Source: Micavibrio_A sp035759665
GTDB lineage: Bacteria; Pseudomonadota; Alphaproteobacteria; Micavibrionales; Micavibrionaceae
DNA length: 12,507 bases
Reading direction: 5' to 3'
Assembly (NCBI GenBank): GCA_035759665.1
Contig: DASTUM010000139.1
Span: 1-12,507, forward strand
Both the position numbers and the translations under genes were made by a program. Positions 6,002 through 12,507 of the stretch are shown here, piece by piece. A model generated the notes under the pieces. The model did not search any database, was not told the origin of the DNA, and worked only from the letters and a program-made list of their open reading frames with translations. Every line of letters begins with the position of its first letter. The stretch's first letter is position 1.

Positions 6002-6433
6002 ATGGATCAGTGCGCATTTTGCGAGATCGTCAAGGGACATGCCCCGTCTTCAAAAATTTATGAAGACGATCTTGTTATAGCCATCCTCGATATAAGGCAA
6101 ATAAGGCCCGGCCATTGCATGGTGATTCCTAAAATTCACATCGACCGTTTTACCGACCTCGACGACGCCTTGGCCGGGCATATGTGCAGGATCGGGAATA
6201 AAATCGGACGAAAAATACAAAAAGAACTTAACCCGGTGCGAATAGGATTTGCCGTTGCCGGCTTTGGCGTCGCGCACGCGCACTATCACGTTGTGCCCAT
6301 GCACGAACCATTTGACATCACATCATCCCGGTATGCCATCATTAAAAACGGCATTGTAAGCTATGAGACCGAACATATCCCTCTTTCCGATCCCGATGTG
6401 AACAAAAGGCTTGTTGAATTGCTCAGATTATAA
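6002..6433 (+). CDS. HIT-family nucleotide hydrolase/transferase
   Basis: This 143-residue histidine triad protein has normal family length. The triad reads HAHYHVVPMH, with H92, H94 and H96 in the H-x-H-x-H pattern; the last forms the nucleotidyl-histidine intermediate in characterised members. N-terminal CAFC (C4, C7) is the usual zinc-site half. Members hydrolyse AMP-lysine-type nucleoside phosphoramidates or dinucleoside polyphosphates; the substrate here is not readable. The ATG lies one base after the upstream TAA and has no clear Shine-Dalgarno, so translation is probably by re-initiation after the exported-protein gene. Codon use differs from the neighbours: five ATA, four AGG, AGA, CGA and TTA codons, and lower GC, which suggests transfer or relaxed selection. 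The TAA interlocks with the hemW stop in TTATAA (6428-6433). Confidence 0.9.
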   Translation: MDQCAFCEIVKGHAPSSKIYEDDLVIAILDIRQIRPGHCMVIPKIHIDRFTDLDDALAGHMCRIGNKIGRKIQKELNPVRIGFAVAGFGVAHAHYHVVPMHEPFDITSSRYAIIKNGIVSYETEHIPLSDPDVNKRLVELLRL

Positions 6434-7576
6434 CAGGTAACTCAAAACCCCGTTCAAGCGCTGCAACCCTTCTTTCGTGGCCTTCAGGGTTTGACCGTCG
6501 AATTGCAAAAGCCCTTCGCCTTGAAGAGCTTTTATTTTGTCCGCGCCGATCAATTGGCTGAAGGCTTTTCCGCCTTCGGATTCAAGGCGCGAAACGGGAA
6601 TGCCTTCACGCAGCCTTAACCCCATCATCAAACATTCGGTGAAACGGTCGTTGCGCGTGAGAATTTCAAAATCATGACTGCCGTGCGCGTGGTCTTCCAC
6701 GCGCCCCAGCCAGATCTCCGGGGCGCGGTGGCCGCGCGTCGCCTGCTTGTGGCCGTCCAGCGTCAATCGCCCGTGCGCTCCGGGGCCGATGCCCACATAA
6801 TCGGTGTAGCGCCAATAAGTCTGGTTGTGGCGCGATTCCTGCCCCCGACGCGCATGGTTGGAAACTTCATAGGCGGGCATTCCGGCATCTTCCAGAACCC
6901 CTTGGGTCACCTCGTAAAGATCGCCCGCCAGCTCTTCGTCAGGGATTCGAAATTCGCCGCGCTCGTGCTGCATATAAAACGGCGTACCTTTTTCAATAGT
7001 GAGCTGGTAGACGGACAGATGATCGCCAGCGAGTCCGATCGCCTCGCGCAATTCCGCCTCCCAAGCCGCCGCGCTCTGCCCTGGCCTCGCATAAATCAGG
7101 TCGAAGGAATAACGCTCGAACACTTTGCGCGCGCTGTCTATCGCCGCCTTTGCCTGCGCCGTATCGTGCTTGCGGCCCAGAAATGACAAATCCTGCTCGA
7201 TCAGCGATTGCACGCCCATCGACACGCGGTTGATGCCCGCGCTGCGGAACGCGCGGAATTTATCGGTTTCGACGGAAGTCGGATTGGCCTCCAGCGTGAT
7301 TTCGCAATCGTTGGAAATATTCCAGTGCTTGGCGATTTCGTCGATCACGACCTGCGCCGTTGCCGGCTCCATCAGGGACGGCGTGCCGCCGCCGAAGAAA
7401 ACGGACGTCACCGTGCGCCCCTTCGTCAAACGGCCATAGGCATGGATCTCACGGGCATAGGCCCTGCGCCACGCCTCATGGTCTATCGTTTCGGCGACGT
7501 GGGAATTGAAATCGCAGTAAGGACATTTGGCGGCGCAGAACGGCCAATGAACGTAAATTCCGAATTGTTCGTCCAT
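6428..7576 (-). CDS. hemW: HemW, radical SAM heme chaperone-like protein
   Basis: This 382-residue radical SAM protein has normal HemW length. The 4Fe-4S/SAM motif is CAAKCPYC (C14, C18, C21), with no extra N-terminal region of the kind seen in the oxidase HemN. GGGTPS (62-67) is the SAM-contacting loop, NRVSMGVQS spans 116-124, and HN (250-251), YW (254-255) and GIGPGAHG (262-269) are typical of the family. HemW proteins bind heme and are thought to deliver it to respiratory enzymes; older annotations as coproporphyrinogen III oxidase are generally not supported. It is the last gene of the rph-rdgB-osmC-hemW operon, 23 bp after osmC, with AAGG upstream of the ATG. Its stop overlaps the convergent HIT gene stop, leaving no room for a terminator between them. 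Confidence 0.93.
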   Translation of the reverse strand: MDEQFGIYVHWPFCAAKCPYCDFNSHVAETIDHEAWRRAYAREIHAYGRLTKGRTVTSVFFGGGTPSLMEPATAQVVIDEIAKHWNISNDCEITLEANPTSVETDKFRAFRSAGINRVSMGVQSLIEQDLSFLGRKHDTAQAKAAIDSARKVFERYSFDLIYARPGQSAAAWEAELREAIGLAGDHLSVYQLTIEKGTPFYMQHERGEFRIPDEELAGDLYEVTQGVLEDAGMPAYEVSNHARRGQESRHNQTYWRYTDYVGIGPGAHGRLTLDGHKQATRGHRAPEIWLGRVEDHAHGSHDFEILTRNDRFTECLMMGLRLREGIPVSRLESEGGKAFSQLIGADKIKALQGEGLLQFDGQTLKATKEGLQRLNGVLSYLL

Positions 7577-7599
7577 TGGCCGTTACGCCTTACTTTCAA

Positions 7600-8049
7600 T
7601 CAGGCCGCTTTGCTCTGGCCTTCGAGCGTGGCGTCGAGCGTGATTTCGGCATTGTAGAGTTTGGAAACCGGGCAGCCGGCCTTGGCGCCAGCGGCGATTT
7701 CATCGAATTGCGCCTTCGTGATGCCCGGGATTTTCGCCTTCAGCGTCAACGCCGATTTCGTGATCGTGAAACCGCCATCGTCGGGCGCAACCGTCACGCC
7801 GCAATCGACCGCGAGTTCGTCGGCCGTAAAGCCCGCCTTGTTCAGGCCGAACGAAAGCGCCATCGCAAAACATCCCGCATGGGCGGCGGCAAGAAGTTCT
7901 TCGGGGTTGGTTTCCGGCCCGTTTTCAAACCGGGAATGAAAACTGTAGGGCGTTTCCTTCAGGATGCCGCTGCTGCTGGTGAGGACGCCCTTGCCCTCTT
8001 TGCCTGTGCCTTTCCAGACTGCTTTGGCCGTTCTCGTAATTCCGCTCAT
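7600..8049 (-). CDS. osmC: OsmC-family organic hydroperoxide reductase
   Basis: This 149-residue protein has the length and motifs of OsmC. The two redox cysteines are C60 (in AAHAGCFAMALS) and C126 (in AKAGCPVSKL), and R40 and E51/E52 lie where the family keeps active-site Arg and Glu. It reduces organic hydroperoxides in the cytoplasm with reductant from a dihydrolipoamide-type donor. The ATG overlaps the rdgB stop (ATGA), and a strong AAAGGAG lies inside rdgB 7 bases upstream, so it can be translated well on its own. In many alphaproteobacteria rdgB is followed directly by hemW, so osmC appears to be a lineage-specific addition to this operon. Confidence 0.92.
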   Translation of the reverse strand: MSGITRTAKAVWKGTGKEGKGVLTSSSGILKETPYSFHSRFENGPETNPEELLAAAHAGCFAMALSFGLNKAGFTADELAVDCGVTVAPDDGGFTITKSALTLKAKIPGITKAQFDEIAAGAKAGCPVSKLYNAEITLDATLEGQSKAA

Positions 8050-8651
8050 GATCGGTCTCCTTTGCTCTGCTGTAATGTAAAGTATTCGACCAGTTTTTCA
8101 ACCGCCCGCGCGCGGTGGCTGATCGCCTGCTTTTCCGCAGGCGGAATTTCGCCGAACGTCCTGTCGTATCCTGAAGGCTGGAACATGGGATCATAACCGA
8201 ATCCGCCGCTTCCCCGCGGCGGCCAGACGATATCCCCGTCGATACGCCCCTCGAACGTTTCGATGCGCCCGTCCGGATAGGCCAGCACGAGAACGGACGT
8301 AAAATGCGCGCTTCTGTCCGCGGCATCGCCCATTTTTTCATGAACAAGACTCATCGCTTTTTGAAAATCGCGCGGCTCGCCCGCCCAGTCGGCGGAATAA
8401 ACGCCCGGCGCGCCGTCCAGCGCGTTCACCGACAGGCCGCTATCGTCGGACAGGCACGGCAGGCCGCAGGCTTTCATCGCCGTCACCGCCTTCATCGTCG
8501 CGTTTTCAAGAAAAGTCGTGCCCGTTTCCGGCGGCTCGATCAATCCCATCTCACCCGCGCTTTTCACCTCGCCGACAAGACCTTCCAGAAGAGTGCCGAA
8601 CTCCTTCAGCTTTCCCTTGTTGTGCGAGGCGAGGACGAGCGTTTGAATCAT
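8046..8651 (-). CDS. rdgB: XTP/dITP diphosphatase (RdgB/HAM1)
   Basis: This 201-residue house-cleaning pyrophosphatase hydrolyses XTP, ITP and dITP to the monophosphates, keeping damaged purines out of nucleic acids. SHNKGKLKEF (9-18) is the N-terminal substrate loop, and LSDDSGL (67-73) carries the catalytic Asp pair D69/D70. GAPGVYSADWAG (80-91), FGYDP (151-155) and SHRARA (178-183) complete the nucleotide-specific site. All key residues are present. The ATG overlaps the rph stop in ATGA and has AAGG about 7 bases upstream; its own stop overlaps the osmC start in the same way. This is the second gene of the operon. Confidence 0.96.
   Translation of the reverse strand: MIQTLVLASHNKGKLKEFGTLLEGLVGEVKSAGEMGLIEPPETGTTFLENATMKAVTAMKACGLPCLSDDSGLSVNALDGAPGVYSADWAGEPRDFQKAMSLVHEKMGDAADRSAHFTSVLVLAYPDGRIETFEGRIDGDIVWPPRGSGGFGYDPMFQPSGYDRTFGEIPPAEKQAISHRARAVEKLVEYFTLQQSKGDRS
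8057..8063 (-). promoter_or_regulatory. Strong ribosome binding site of osmC
   Basis: On the minus strand AAAGGAG lies within the end of rdgB, 7 bases before the osmC ATG at 8049. It fixes the osmC start and is the clearest Shine-Dalgarno in this operon, suggesting osmC is made in larger amount than its coupled neighbours. Confidence 0.75.
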
Positions 8652-9364
8652 GCCAGCGCCTTGTCCTGATACGCTTTCAATTCGACGCAGCCGTTGCGGG
8701 CGAGATCGAGCAGCTCAAGGAATTGTTCCTGCGTGAACGGATCTTTTTCCGCCGTTCCCTGAATTTCGACGATGCCGCCCTTGCCCGTGATAACGAAATT
8801 CGCATCGGTATCGGCGGCGCTGTCTTCTGCGTAGTCAAGGTCGATGACGGACACGCCTTCATAAATCCCGCACGAAATCGCGGAGACGGAATCGGTCAGC
8901 GGCAGTTTCGGCACCGCGCCGATTTTGACGAGATGCTTCATCGCCTCCACCATCGCGACGTAGCCGCCGGTGACGGACGCCGTGCGCGTGCCGCCGTCGG
9001 CCTGTATGACGTCGCAATCGATCTTGATCTGGCGCTCTCCCAGCCCGGGCAGATCGACCACGGCGCGAAGCGCGCGGCCTACAAGGCGCTGAATCTCCTG
9101 CGTGCGGCCCGATTGTTTTCCTTTGGCGGCTTCTCGATCCATGCGCGAATGCGTCGAACGCGGCAGCATCCCGTATTCCGCCGTCACCCATCCCTTGCCG
9201 AGCCCCTTCATCCATCCGGGCAGCCTTTCTTCAACCGTCGCGGTGCAGAGCACATGTGTGTCGCCGAATTTCACGAGGCACGACCCTTCGGCGTACTTGA
9301 CGTAGTTCGGGATGATTTCGATGGCGCGGAGCTGGCTGGCGTTGCGGCCGGACGGGCGTGTCAT
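8648..9364 (-). CDS. rph: Ribonuclease PH
   Basis: This 238-residue phosphorolytic 3'-5' exoribonuclease trims tRNA precursors using phosphate. Visible family sequences are RPSGRNASQLR (3-13), the KGKQSGRTQEIQRLVGRALR region (81-100) with the phosphate-site Arg at 87, and the GGTRTASVTGGYVA block (124-137). Asp-rich DLDYAEDSAADTD near 195-207 is in the position of the metal-binding acidic residues. Full length, no damage. It is the first gene of the leftward operon rph-rdgB-osmC-hemW and is divergent from hrcA with only 46 bp between the starts. The stop overlaps the rdgB ATG. The gene neighbourhood is a common alphaproteobacterial one. Confidence 0.97.
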   Translation of the reverse strand: MTRPSGRNASQLRAIEIIPNYVKYAEGSCLVKFGDTHVLCTATVEERLPGWMKGLGKGWVTAEYGMLPRSTHSRMDREAAKGKQSGRTQEIQRLVGRALRAVVDLPGLGERQIKIDCDVIQADGGTRTASVTGGYVAMVEAMKHLVKIGAVPKLPLTDSVSAISCGIYEGVSVIDLDYAEDSAADTDANFVITGKGGIVEIQGTAEKDPFTQEQFLELLDLARNGCVELKAYQDKALA

Positions 9365-9395
9365 TCGTTCTCTCTTTCTTTGTTTGAAGCCTATC

Positions 9396-9403
9396 TATAT
9401 ATT
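9396..9403 (+). promoter_or_regulatory. Possible -10 region of hrcA
   Basis: TATATATT contains overlapping -10-like hexamers (TATATA 9396-9401, TATATT 9398-9403) ending 7-9 bases before the hrcA ATG at 9411. No convincing -35 is seen at 16-18 bp upstream, where the sequence is a run of pyrimidines. With no Shine-Dalgarno before the ATG, a leaderless hrcA mRNA would fit. Weak on its own. Confidence 0.3.
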
Positions 9404-9429
9404 GTAGCTTATGAAAACGGTAGTGTCTT
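9401..9429 (-). promoter_or_regulatory. Predicted promoter of rph operon
   Basis: On the minus strand AAGACA (9429-9424) and TACAAT (9406-9401) are separated by 17 bp. The -10 matches consensus at 5 of 6 positions and the -35 at 4 of 6. The -35 lies inside the start of hrcA, so the two divergent promoters physically overlap and may compete. Transcription would start near 9394, giving a leader of about 30 nt before the rph ATG. Confidence 0.45.
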
Positions 9430-10448
9430 ACACCACTCTGGACGAGCGCGCGAGGGAGATTTTCCGCCATATCGTCGAAAATTACGTCGCGAGCGGTGAT
9501 CCCGTAGGCTCGCGCACGCTTTCACGCGATTTCGATCTTTCACCGGCCACCATCCGCAACGTGATGGCCGACCTCGAAGATCTCGGCCTGCTGGAGGCCC
9601 CGCATGTCTCGGCGGGCCGGATGCCGACGACGAGTGGCCTGCGCTATTTTGTCGACGGCATTCTCGAGAAAGGCTCCCTGCCCGAAGAGCAGCGCCGCGC
9701 CCTCGAAGCGCAATACCGCGAAGCCAAAACAGTGCCCGACGTTTTCGAACAGGCCAGCCTTATTTTATCGGGCCTTTCGTCGAGCGCGGGCCTCGTCGTC
9801 ACGCCCAAGGCCAACAAGCCCGTGCGCCATATCGAATTCGTCTCGCTCGCGCCGACCCGCGCCCTCGTCGTGCTCGTTCCCGAAGACGGCATGGTCGAAA
9901 ACCGCATCATGGATCTGCCCGCCGGAATTACGCCCGACATGCTCAAGCAGGCCAGCCACTTCCTCTCCGAACGCCTCTACGGCAAGACGATCCCGGAAAT
10001 GCGCGAACTCATAAAACAGGAAATATCCCAGCGGCGCGGCGAGCTCGGTGAACTGATGACCCGCGTGATCGAAGAGGGCCTCGCCATGAAGGGCGGCGAT
10101 GGTACGCTCATCGTCCGCGGCACCGCCAATCTTCTGGATCAGGGCTCGCTTCAGGATATCGAGCATGTCCGCCGGCTGATGGAGCAGCTTGAGGCCAAGG
10201 AAACGGTCTCCAGGCTTCTGGACGAAGCGGGGGCAGCGGACGGGGTCAAAATCTTCATCGGCGCCGAAAACCCGATCTTCCGCGGCCATTCCCTGATTCT
10301 CACCCCCTACGGCGACGCCGCCGGAAATTTCGTGGGGGCCGTGGGGGTTATCGGCCCGACACGCCTTGATTATGCAAAAATAATCCCGTCCGTCAGCTTT
10401 ATGGCCGAAATGGTAACGCGGAACATCCGGAAACTTTCCGAAGGATAA
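9411..10448 (+). CDS. hrcA: HrcA heat-inducible transcription repressor
   Basis: This 345-residue HrcA of normal length represses chaperone genes by binding CIRCE elements. The N-terminal winged helix-turn-helix spans about 10-65, with GDPVGSRTLSRDFDLSPATIRNVM in the recognition region (29-52), followed by HVSAGRMPTTSGLRYFVD (65-82). The C-terminal GAF-like part includes the end motif VGVIGPTRLDYAKIIP (about 314-329). The ATG has no Shine-Dalgarno and sits 7-9 bases after a -10-like sequence. No CIRCE inverted repeat is visible before hrcA, before grpE, or elsewhere in this window, so its target (commonly groESL in alphaproteobacteria) must lie outside. It precedes an exported-protein gene and then grpE. 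Confidence 0.96.
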   Translation: MKTVVSYTTLDERAREIFRHIVENYVASGDPVGSRTLSRDFDLSPATIRNVMADLEDLGLLEAPHVSAGRMPTTSGLRYFVDGILEKGSLPEEQRRALEAQYREAKTVPDVFEQASLILSGLSSSAGLVVTPKANKPVRHIEFVSLAPTRALVVLVPEDGMVENRIMDLPAGITPDMLKQASHFLSERLYGKTIPEMRELIKQEISQRRGELGELMTRVIEEGLAMKGGDGTLIVRGTANLLDQGSLQDIEHVRRLMEQLEAKETVSRLLDEAGAADGVKIFIGAENPIFRGHSLILTPYGDAAGNFVGAVGVIGPTRLDYAKIIPSVSFMAEMVTRNIRKLSEG

Positions 10449-10477
10449 TTGCACCCCCCGTTATATCCCTGTATCCT
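10449..10477 (+). promoter_or_regulatory. Predicted promoter of second exported-protein gene
   Basis: TTGCAC (10449-10454) and TATCCT (10472-10477) are exactly 17 bp apart and lie just after the hrcA stop. The predicted start near 10484 leaves about 16 nt before the TTG at 10500, enough for the TGGAG ribosome site. This suggests the gene has its own transcript rather than depending on hrcA read-through. The spacer also contains a CGTTATAT octamer (10459-10466) that recurs upstream of grpE. Confidence 0.4.
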
Positions 10478-10499
10478 TTAGGGAAATGGAGTATTCGCC

Positions 10500-11432
10500 T
10501 TGACCAGACTTATTGCCCTCGCCCTTCTCGCCCTCGTTTTCGCCGCGCCCGCCATGGCGCAGGATGAAAACCTGCCCGAAGTCATGACCTACGACCCGAC
10601 CTTCTCGGGCATACCGAACGAGGCTGGCGATTACATCCGCAACCTGCAAAAGCAGAGCCTTACCGACAAAGGCTTCATCACGCCCCAGATGGTGCAGGTT
10701 TCGGTCGTTCATTACCCGTTCATGGATGACGACCAGTTCGGAATCCAGATGGCCGTGCCGGACATGGTGAGCGGCTGCTACACCCTCACCCCGCTGGAAT
10801 ACGAGGCGAAATTCACCGAACCGCACTTCCTCGACATCAAGGTGCGGAAATACCGCCGCGTCGCGCCCGAAGGCACGGGCGCCCTGCAAAAATGCGACGC
10901 ACAAAACAAGATGGCAACCGCGCTGATGGTCTTGTCCAAAAAAGACCTCGAACAAAAAGGCACACAGGAAATCCGCTTCTCCACCGAAGTGGCGTCCGAC
11001 AATTACAAAATCATCATGGACGACGCGCAAATGCAGCTCATCCCCCGCAGCATGGTGATCTTCAAGGCGAAGCCTCTCGGCGGGCCGCTGAAAGACCGCA
11101 TCATATACGCCTTCGCCAACAGCAAGATGGTGGCCCTGCAAGTCCCGATGTCGCAGGCCGGCGAAGACCTGAGCCAGGAAGTTCTTTCCCTCGCCTACAG
11201 CCGCGCCCTCGCCCCTGTCAACCCCGACGCCCAGCCCTCATGGAACGAAAACGGCCGCGCCAGCTATTATTTCTACGATGACGGCGGCCTCGTGACCTCG
11301 CGCCTCGGCCCGGAAGGTTATGTCCAGCTTGGCACGATCGAGGTCAACCGCCCGATGGACGGGCCGCAGGGCCGCTCCGAAACGCTCGTCCCGCTGACGG
11401 TTTTTGCAACCCGCCCCGGAACGCAGCTTTGA
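10500..11432 (+). CDS. Exported protein of unknown function (310 aa), between hrcA and grpE
   Basis: I do not recognise the family. A TTG start is chosen because the signal peptide (MTRLIALALLALVFAAPAMA, cleavage before Q21) begins exactly there and AATGGAG lies about 8 bases upstream; the nearby ATG at 10486 is out of frame. The mature protein of about 290 residues is mixed and beta-rich, with C93 and C132 able to form one disulfide. It has acidic (MDDDQ, 75-79) and aromatic (RASYYFYDDGG, near 254-264) patches and no membrane segment after the signal peptide, so it is probably periplasmic. The position between hrcA and grpE could be accidental or could tie its expression to envelope or heat stress. 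Its base composition and codon use are like its neighbours, so recent transfer is not indicated. Confidence 0.8.
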   Translation: MTRLIALALLALVFAAPAMAQDENLPEVMTYDPTFSGIPNEAGDYIRNLQKQSLTDKGFITPQMVQVSVVHYPFMDDDQFGIQMAVPDMVSGCYTLTPLEYEAKFTEPHFLDIKVRKYRRVAPEGTGALQKCDAQNKMATALMVLSKKDLEQKGTQEIRFSTEVASDNYKIIMDDAQMQLIPRSMVIFKAKPLGGPLKDRIIYAFANSKMVALQVPMSQAGEDLSQEVLSLAYSRALAPVNPDAQPSWNENGRASYYFYDDGGLVTSRLGPEGYVQLGTIEVNRPMDGPQGRSETLVPLTVFATRPGTQL

Positions 11433-11456
11433 TAATTCCACAATCCGCGTTATATA
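11429..11456 (+). promoter_or_regulatory. Predicted promoter of grpE
   Basis: TTGATA (11429-11434, 5 of 6 to consensus) and TATATA (11451-11456) are separated by 16 bp. The -35 overlaps the stop of the preceding gene. Transcription would start about 11462-11464, three to five bases before the ATG at 11467. There is no Shine-Dalgarno, which suggests a leaderless grpE mRNA. No clear sigma32-type sequence or CIRCE is seen. Confidence 0.45.
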
Positions 11457-11466
11457 GCTTCACATC

Positions 11467-12081
11467 ATGAGAAACGATCAAGAACAGACACCGGAAGAAA
11501 CACCGGAAACGACCCCTGAAACGCTGGCCGATATCGGCGAGGCAACTTCAACGGACGGCGCCGCGCCCACCGACCTTGCCTCCGCCCGCATCAAGGTGCT
11601 CGAAGCCGAAGTGCTCGACGCGAAAGACAAGATGATGCGCGCGCTGGCCGACGCCGAAAACACGCGCCGCCGTTCAGTAAAAGACCGCGAGGACATCGCG
11701 AAATACGCGATCAGCGGTTTCGCCAAGGATCTGCTCGATTTTTCGGACAATTTCCACCGCGCCCTCGCCGCCATTCCCGCGGAACTCCATGATGATGAAC
11801 GTATCAACGGCATCATCACGGGCCTGGAGGCCATGGACGCCCAGCTCCTGAAAACATTCGAAAAACACGGCATCAAGAAAATCGAACCGCTCGACGAGCC
11901 GTTCAATCCGAACTTCCACGAAGTCATGTTCGAGGCCCCCACGCCGGGCAAACCCGCAGGTCTGGTCATCCAGGTGATCGAAGCAGGCTACGTCCTAAAC
12001 GACCGCCTCCTCCGCGCCGCCAAAGTCGGCATTTCCAAGGGCGGCCTGGGCAGCGATCATCAGGTGGATCAGAAGGCTTAG
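11467..12081 (+). CDS. grpE: GrpE nucleotide exchange factor for DnaK
   Basis: This 204-residue GrpE releases ADP from DnaK in the cytoplasmic chaperone cycle. The first 40 residues are acidic, Thr/Pro-rich and probably disordered. A long coiled-coil helix follows (about 40-80, RIKVLEAEVLDAKDKMMRAL and ADAENTRRRSVKDREDIAKY), then a four-helix region (80-135), and the beta-wing carrying the family signature GLVIQVIEAGYVLNDRLLRA (165-184) followed by AKVGISKG. FNPNFHEVMFE (147-156) is also typical. The start lacks a Shine-Dalgarno and lies close behind a good -10. In many bacteria grpE directly follows hrcA or precedes dnaK; here it follows an exported-protein gene and its stop interlocks with a convergent gene. 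Confidence 0.96.
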   Translation: MRNDQEQTPEETPETTPETLADIGEATSTDGAAPTDLASARIKVLEAEVLDAKDKMMRALADAENTRRRSVKDREDIAKYAISGFAKDLLDFSDNFHRALAAIPAELHDDERINGIITGLEAMDAQLLKTFEKHGIKKIEPLDEPFNPNFHEVMFEAPTPGKPAGLVIQVIEAGYVLNDRLLRAAKVGISKGGLGSDHQVDQKA

Positions 12082-12507
12082 GCTACCGCTACGCGGTTTA
12101 AATTTATTGCCGTTTTCTGTGATTGCGGCAAACGCGAATGGACTGATTTTGCACTCCAAGAAGATAAGTTTACGCTCTCAACAGGGAATAGATTTCTCTT
12201 GAAACGATCCAGCCCCTCACTTTCAGAGCCTCCGATACACACATGTGAAAATCCGCGGCTCTTCAGTTTAGCGCACATATCAAGAAATACAAATTGAGAC
12301 ACCCCTTTTATCTCATGCAATGCCAGATGCGTATAAGCATTCGCCATCCCAATTTCCTGATCTGTTTCCTCCCATATTGATGCAGCCACAGGCTCATCGT
12401 CAAAATATATAATTCTTCCCGCAAGAGGAAGTATTTTAAAAAGCTCGATCTGCCGTATATATGGCTCAACTTTTATCGCTTCATTTTTGGACCATTTCTT
12501 AACGATA
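12078..12507 (-). CDS. GNAT-fold acyltransferase-like protein, C-terminal part
   Basis: The frame is open from the right edge to the TAA at 12080-12078, so about 142 C-terminal residues are visible and the start lies outside; a GTG at 12389 is internal. The segment GRIIYFDDEPVAASIWEE resembles a GNAT beta-hairpin for cofactor binding. HEIKGVSQFVFLDMCAKLKSRGFSHVCIGGSE followed by EGLDRFKRNLFP resembles the C-terminal half of FemAB/GNAT_6 or DUF2156-type acyltransferases, where a GGS/EGL..FK pattern is common. The donor and acceptor cannot be told. The gene is distinctly A/T-richer than its neighbours, including ATA codons, which hints at horizontal transfer or a different origin. Its stop overlaps the grpE stop by 4 bp (12078-12081). 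Confidence 0.55.
   Translation of the reverse strand, partial: IVKKWSKNEAIKVEPYIRQIELFKILPLAGRIIYFDDEPVAASIWEETDQEIGMANAYTHLALHEIKGVSQFVFLDMCAKLKSRGFSHVCIGGSESEGLDRFKRNLFPVESVNLSSWSAKSVHSRLPQSQKTAINLNRVAVA

Noticed and set aside
9365..9410. CIRCE element before hrcA
   Set aside because: No TTAGCACTC or GAGTGCTAA arm is present here or before grpE.
10486..10499. ATG at 10486 as start of the second exported protein
   Set aside because: It is out of frame; the TTG at 10500 begins exactly at the signal peptide and has a spaced TGGAG.

Overview
The window looks like a chromosomal segment of an alphaproteobacterium. Overall GC is moderately high (about 55-60% by eye). The evidence for the lineage is a bacterial homologue of the mitochondrial RNA helicase Suv3, and the block rph-rdgB-(osmC)-hemW divergent from hrcA...grpE, an arrangement familiar from Rhodospirillales-like alphaproteobacteria. 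The genus cannot be named from this sequence. No tRNA, rRNA, CRISPR array, transposase or phage gene is visible, and there is no gene-free stretch longer than 300 bases.

Layout. (a) Positions 1-1489 hold the 5' end of a leftward exported protein. It is divergent from a metal-responsive unit: a CsoR-family repressor whose likely operator is a perfect 9-bp inverted repeat inside the promoter, followed by an overlapping ArsP/DUF318-type permease with a Cys/His-rich N-terminus. (b) Leftward, 4837-1486 holds the large Suv3-like helicase, then a small secreted Rap1a/Tai-like protein whose start overlaps the helicase stop. A dispersed palindromic repeat lies in frame inside its signal-peptide region. 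(c) Rightward, 4966-6433 holds an exported protein of unknown function and a HIT-family hydrolase with atypical codon use. (d) Leftward, 9364-6428 is a tight operon: RNase PH, XTP/dITP diphosphatase (RdgB), an OsmC peroxidase and HemW. The first two junctions are ATGA overlaps. (e) Rightward, 9411-12081 holds HrcA, a second exported protein of unknown function, and GrpE. (f) From 12507 to 12078 is the C-terminal part of a leftward, AT-richer acyltransferase-like gene that runs off the window.

How the genes work together. Part (a) is most simply read as a copper-type (or other soft-metal) sensing and efflux unit. Parts (b) and (d) contribute RNA processing (Suv3, RNase PH), nucleotide-pool cleaning (RdgB), peroxide defence (OsmC) and heme handling (HemW). 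Part (e) is the heat-shock repressor and the DnaK nucleotide exchange factor.

The main points for a second look are the non-canonical permease, the repeat-derived signal peptide, three convergent gene pairs whose stop codons interlock, three promoters placed so close to their start codons that leaderless mRNAs are likely (csoR, hrcA, grpE), and the exported gene sitting between hrcA and grpE.
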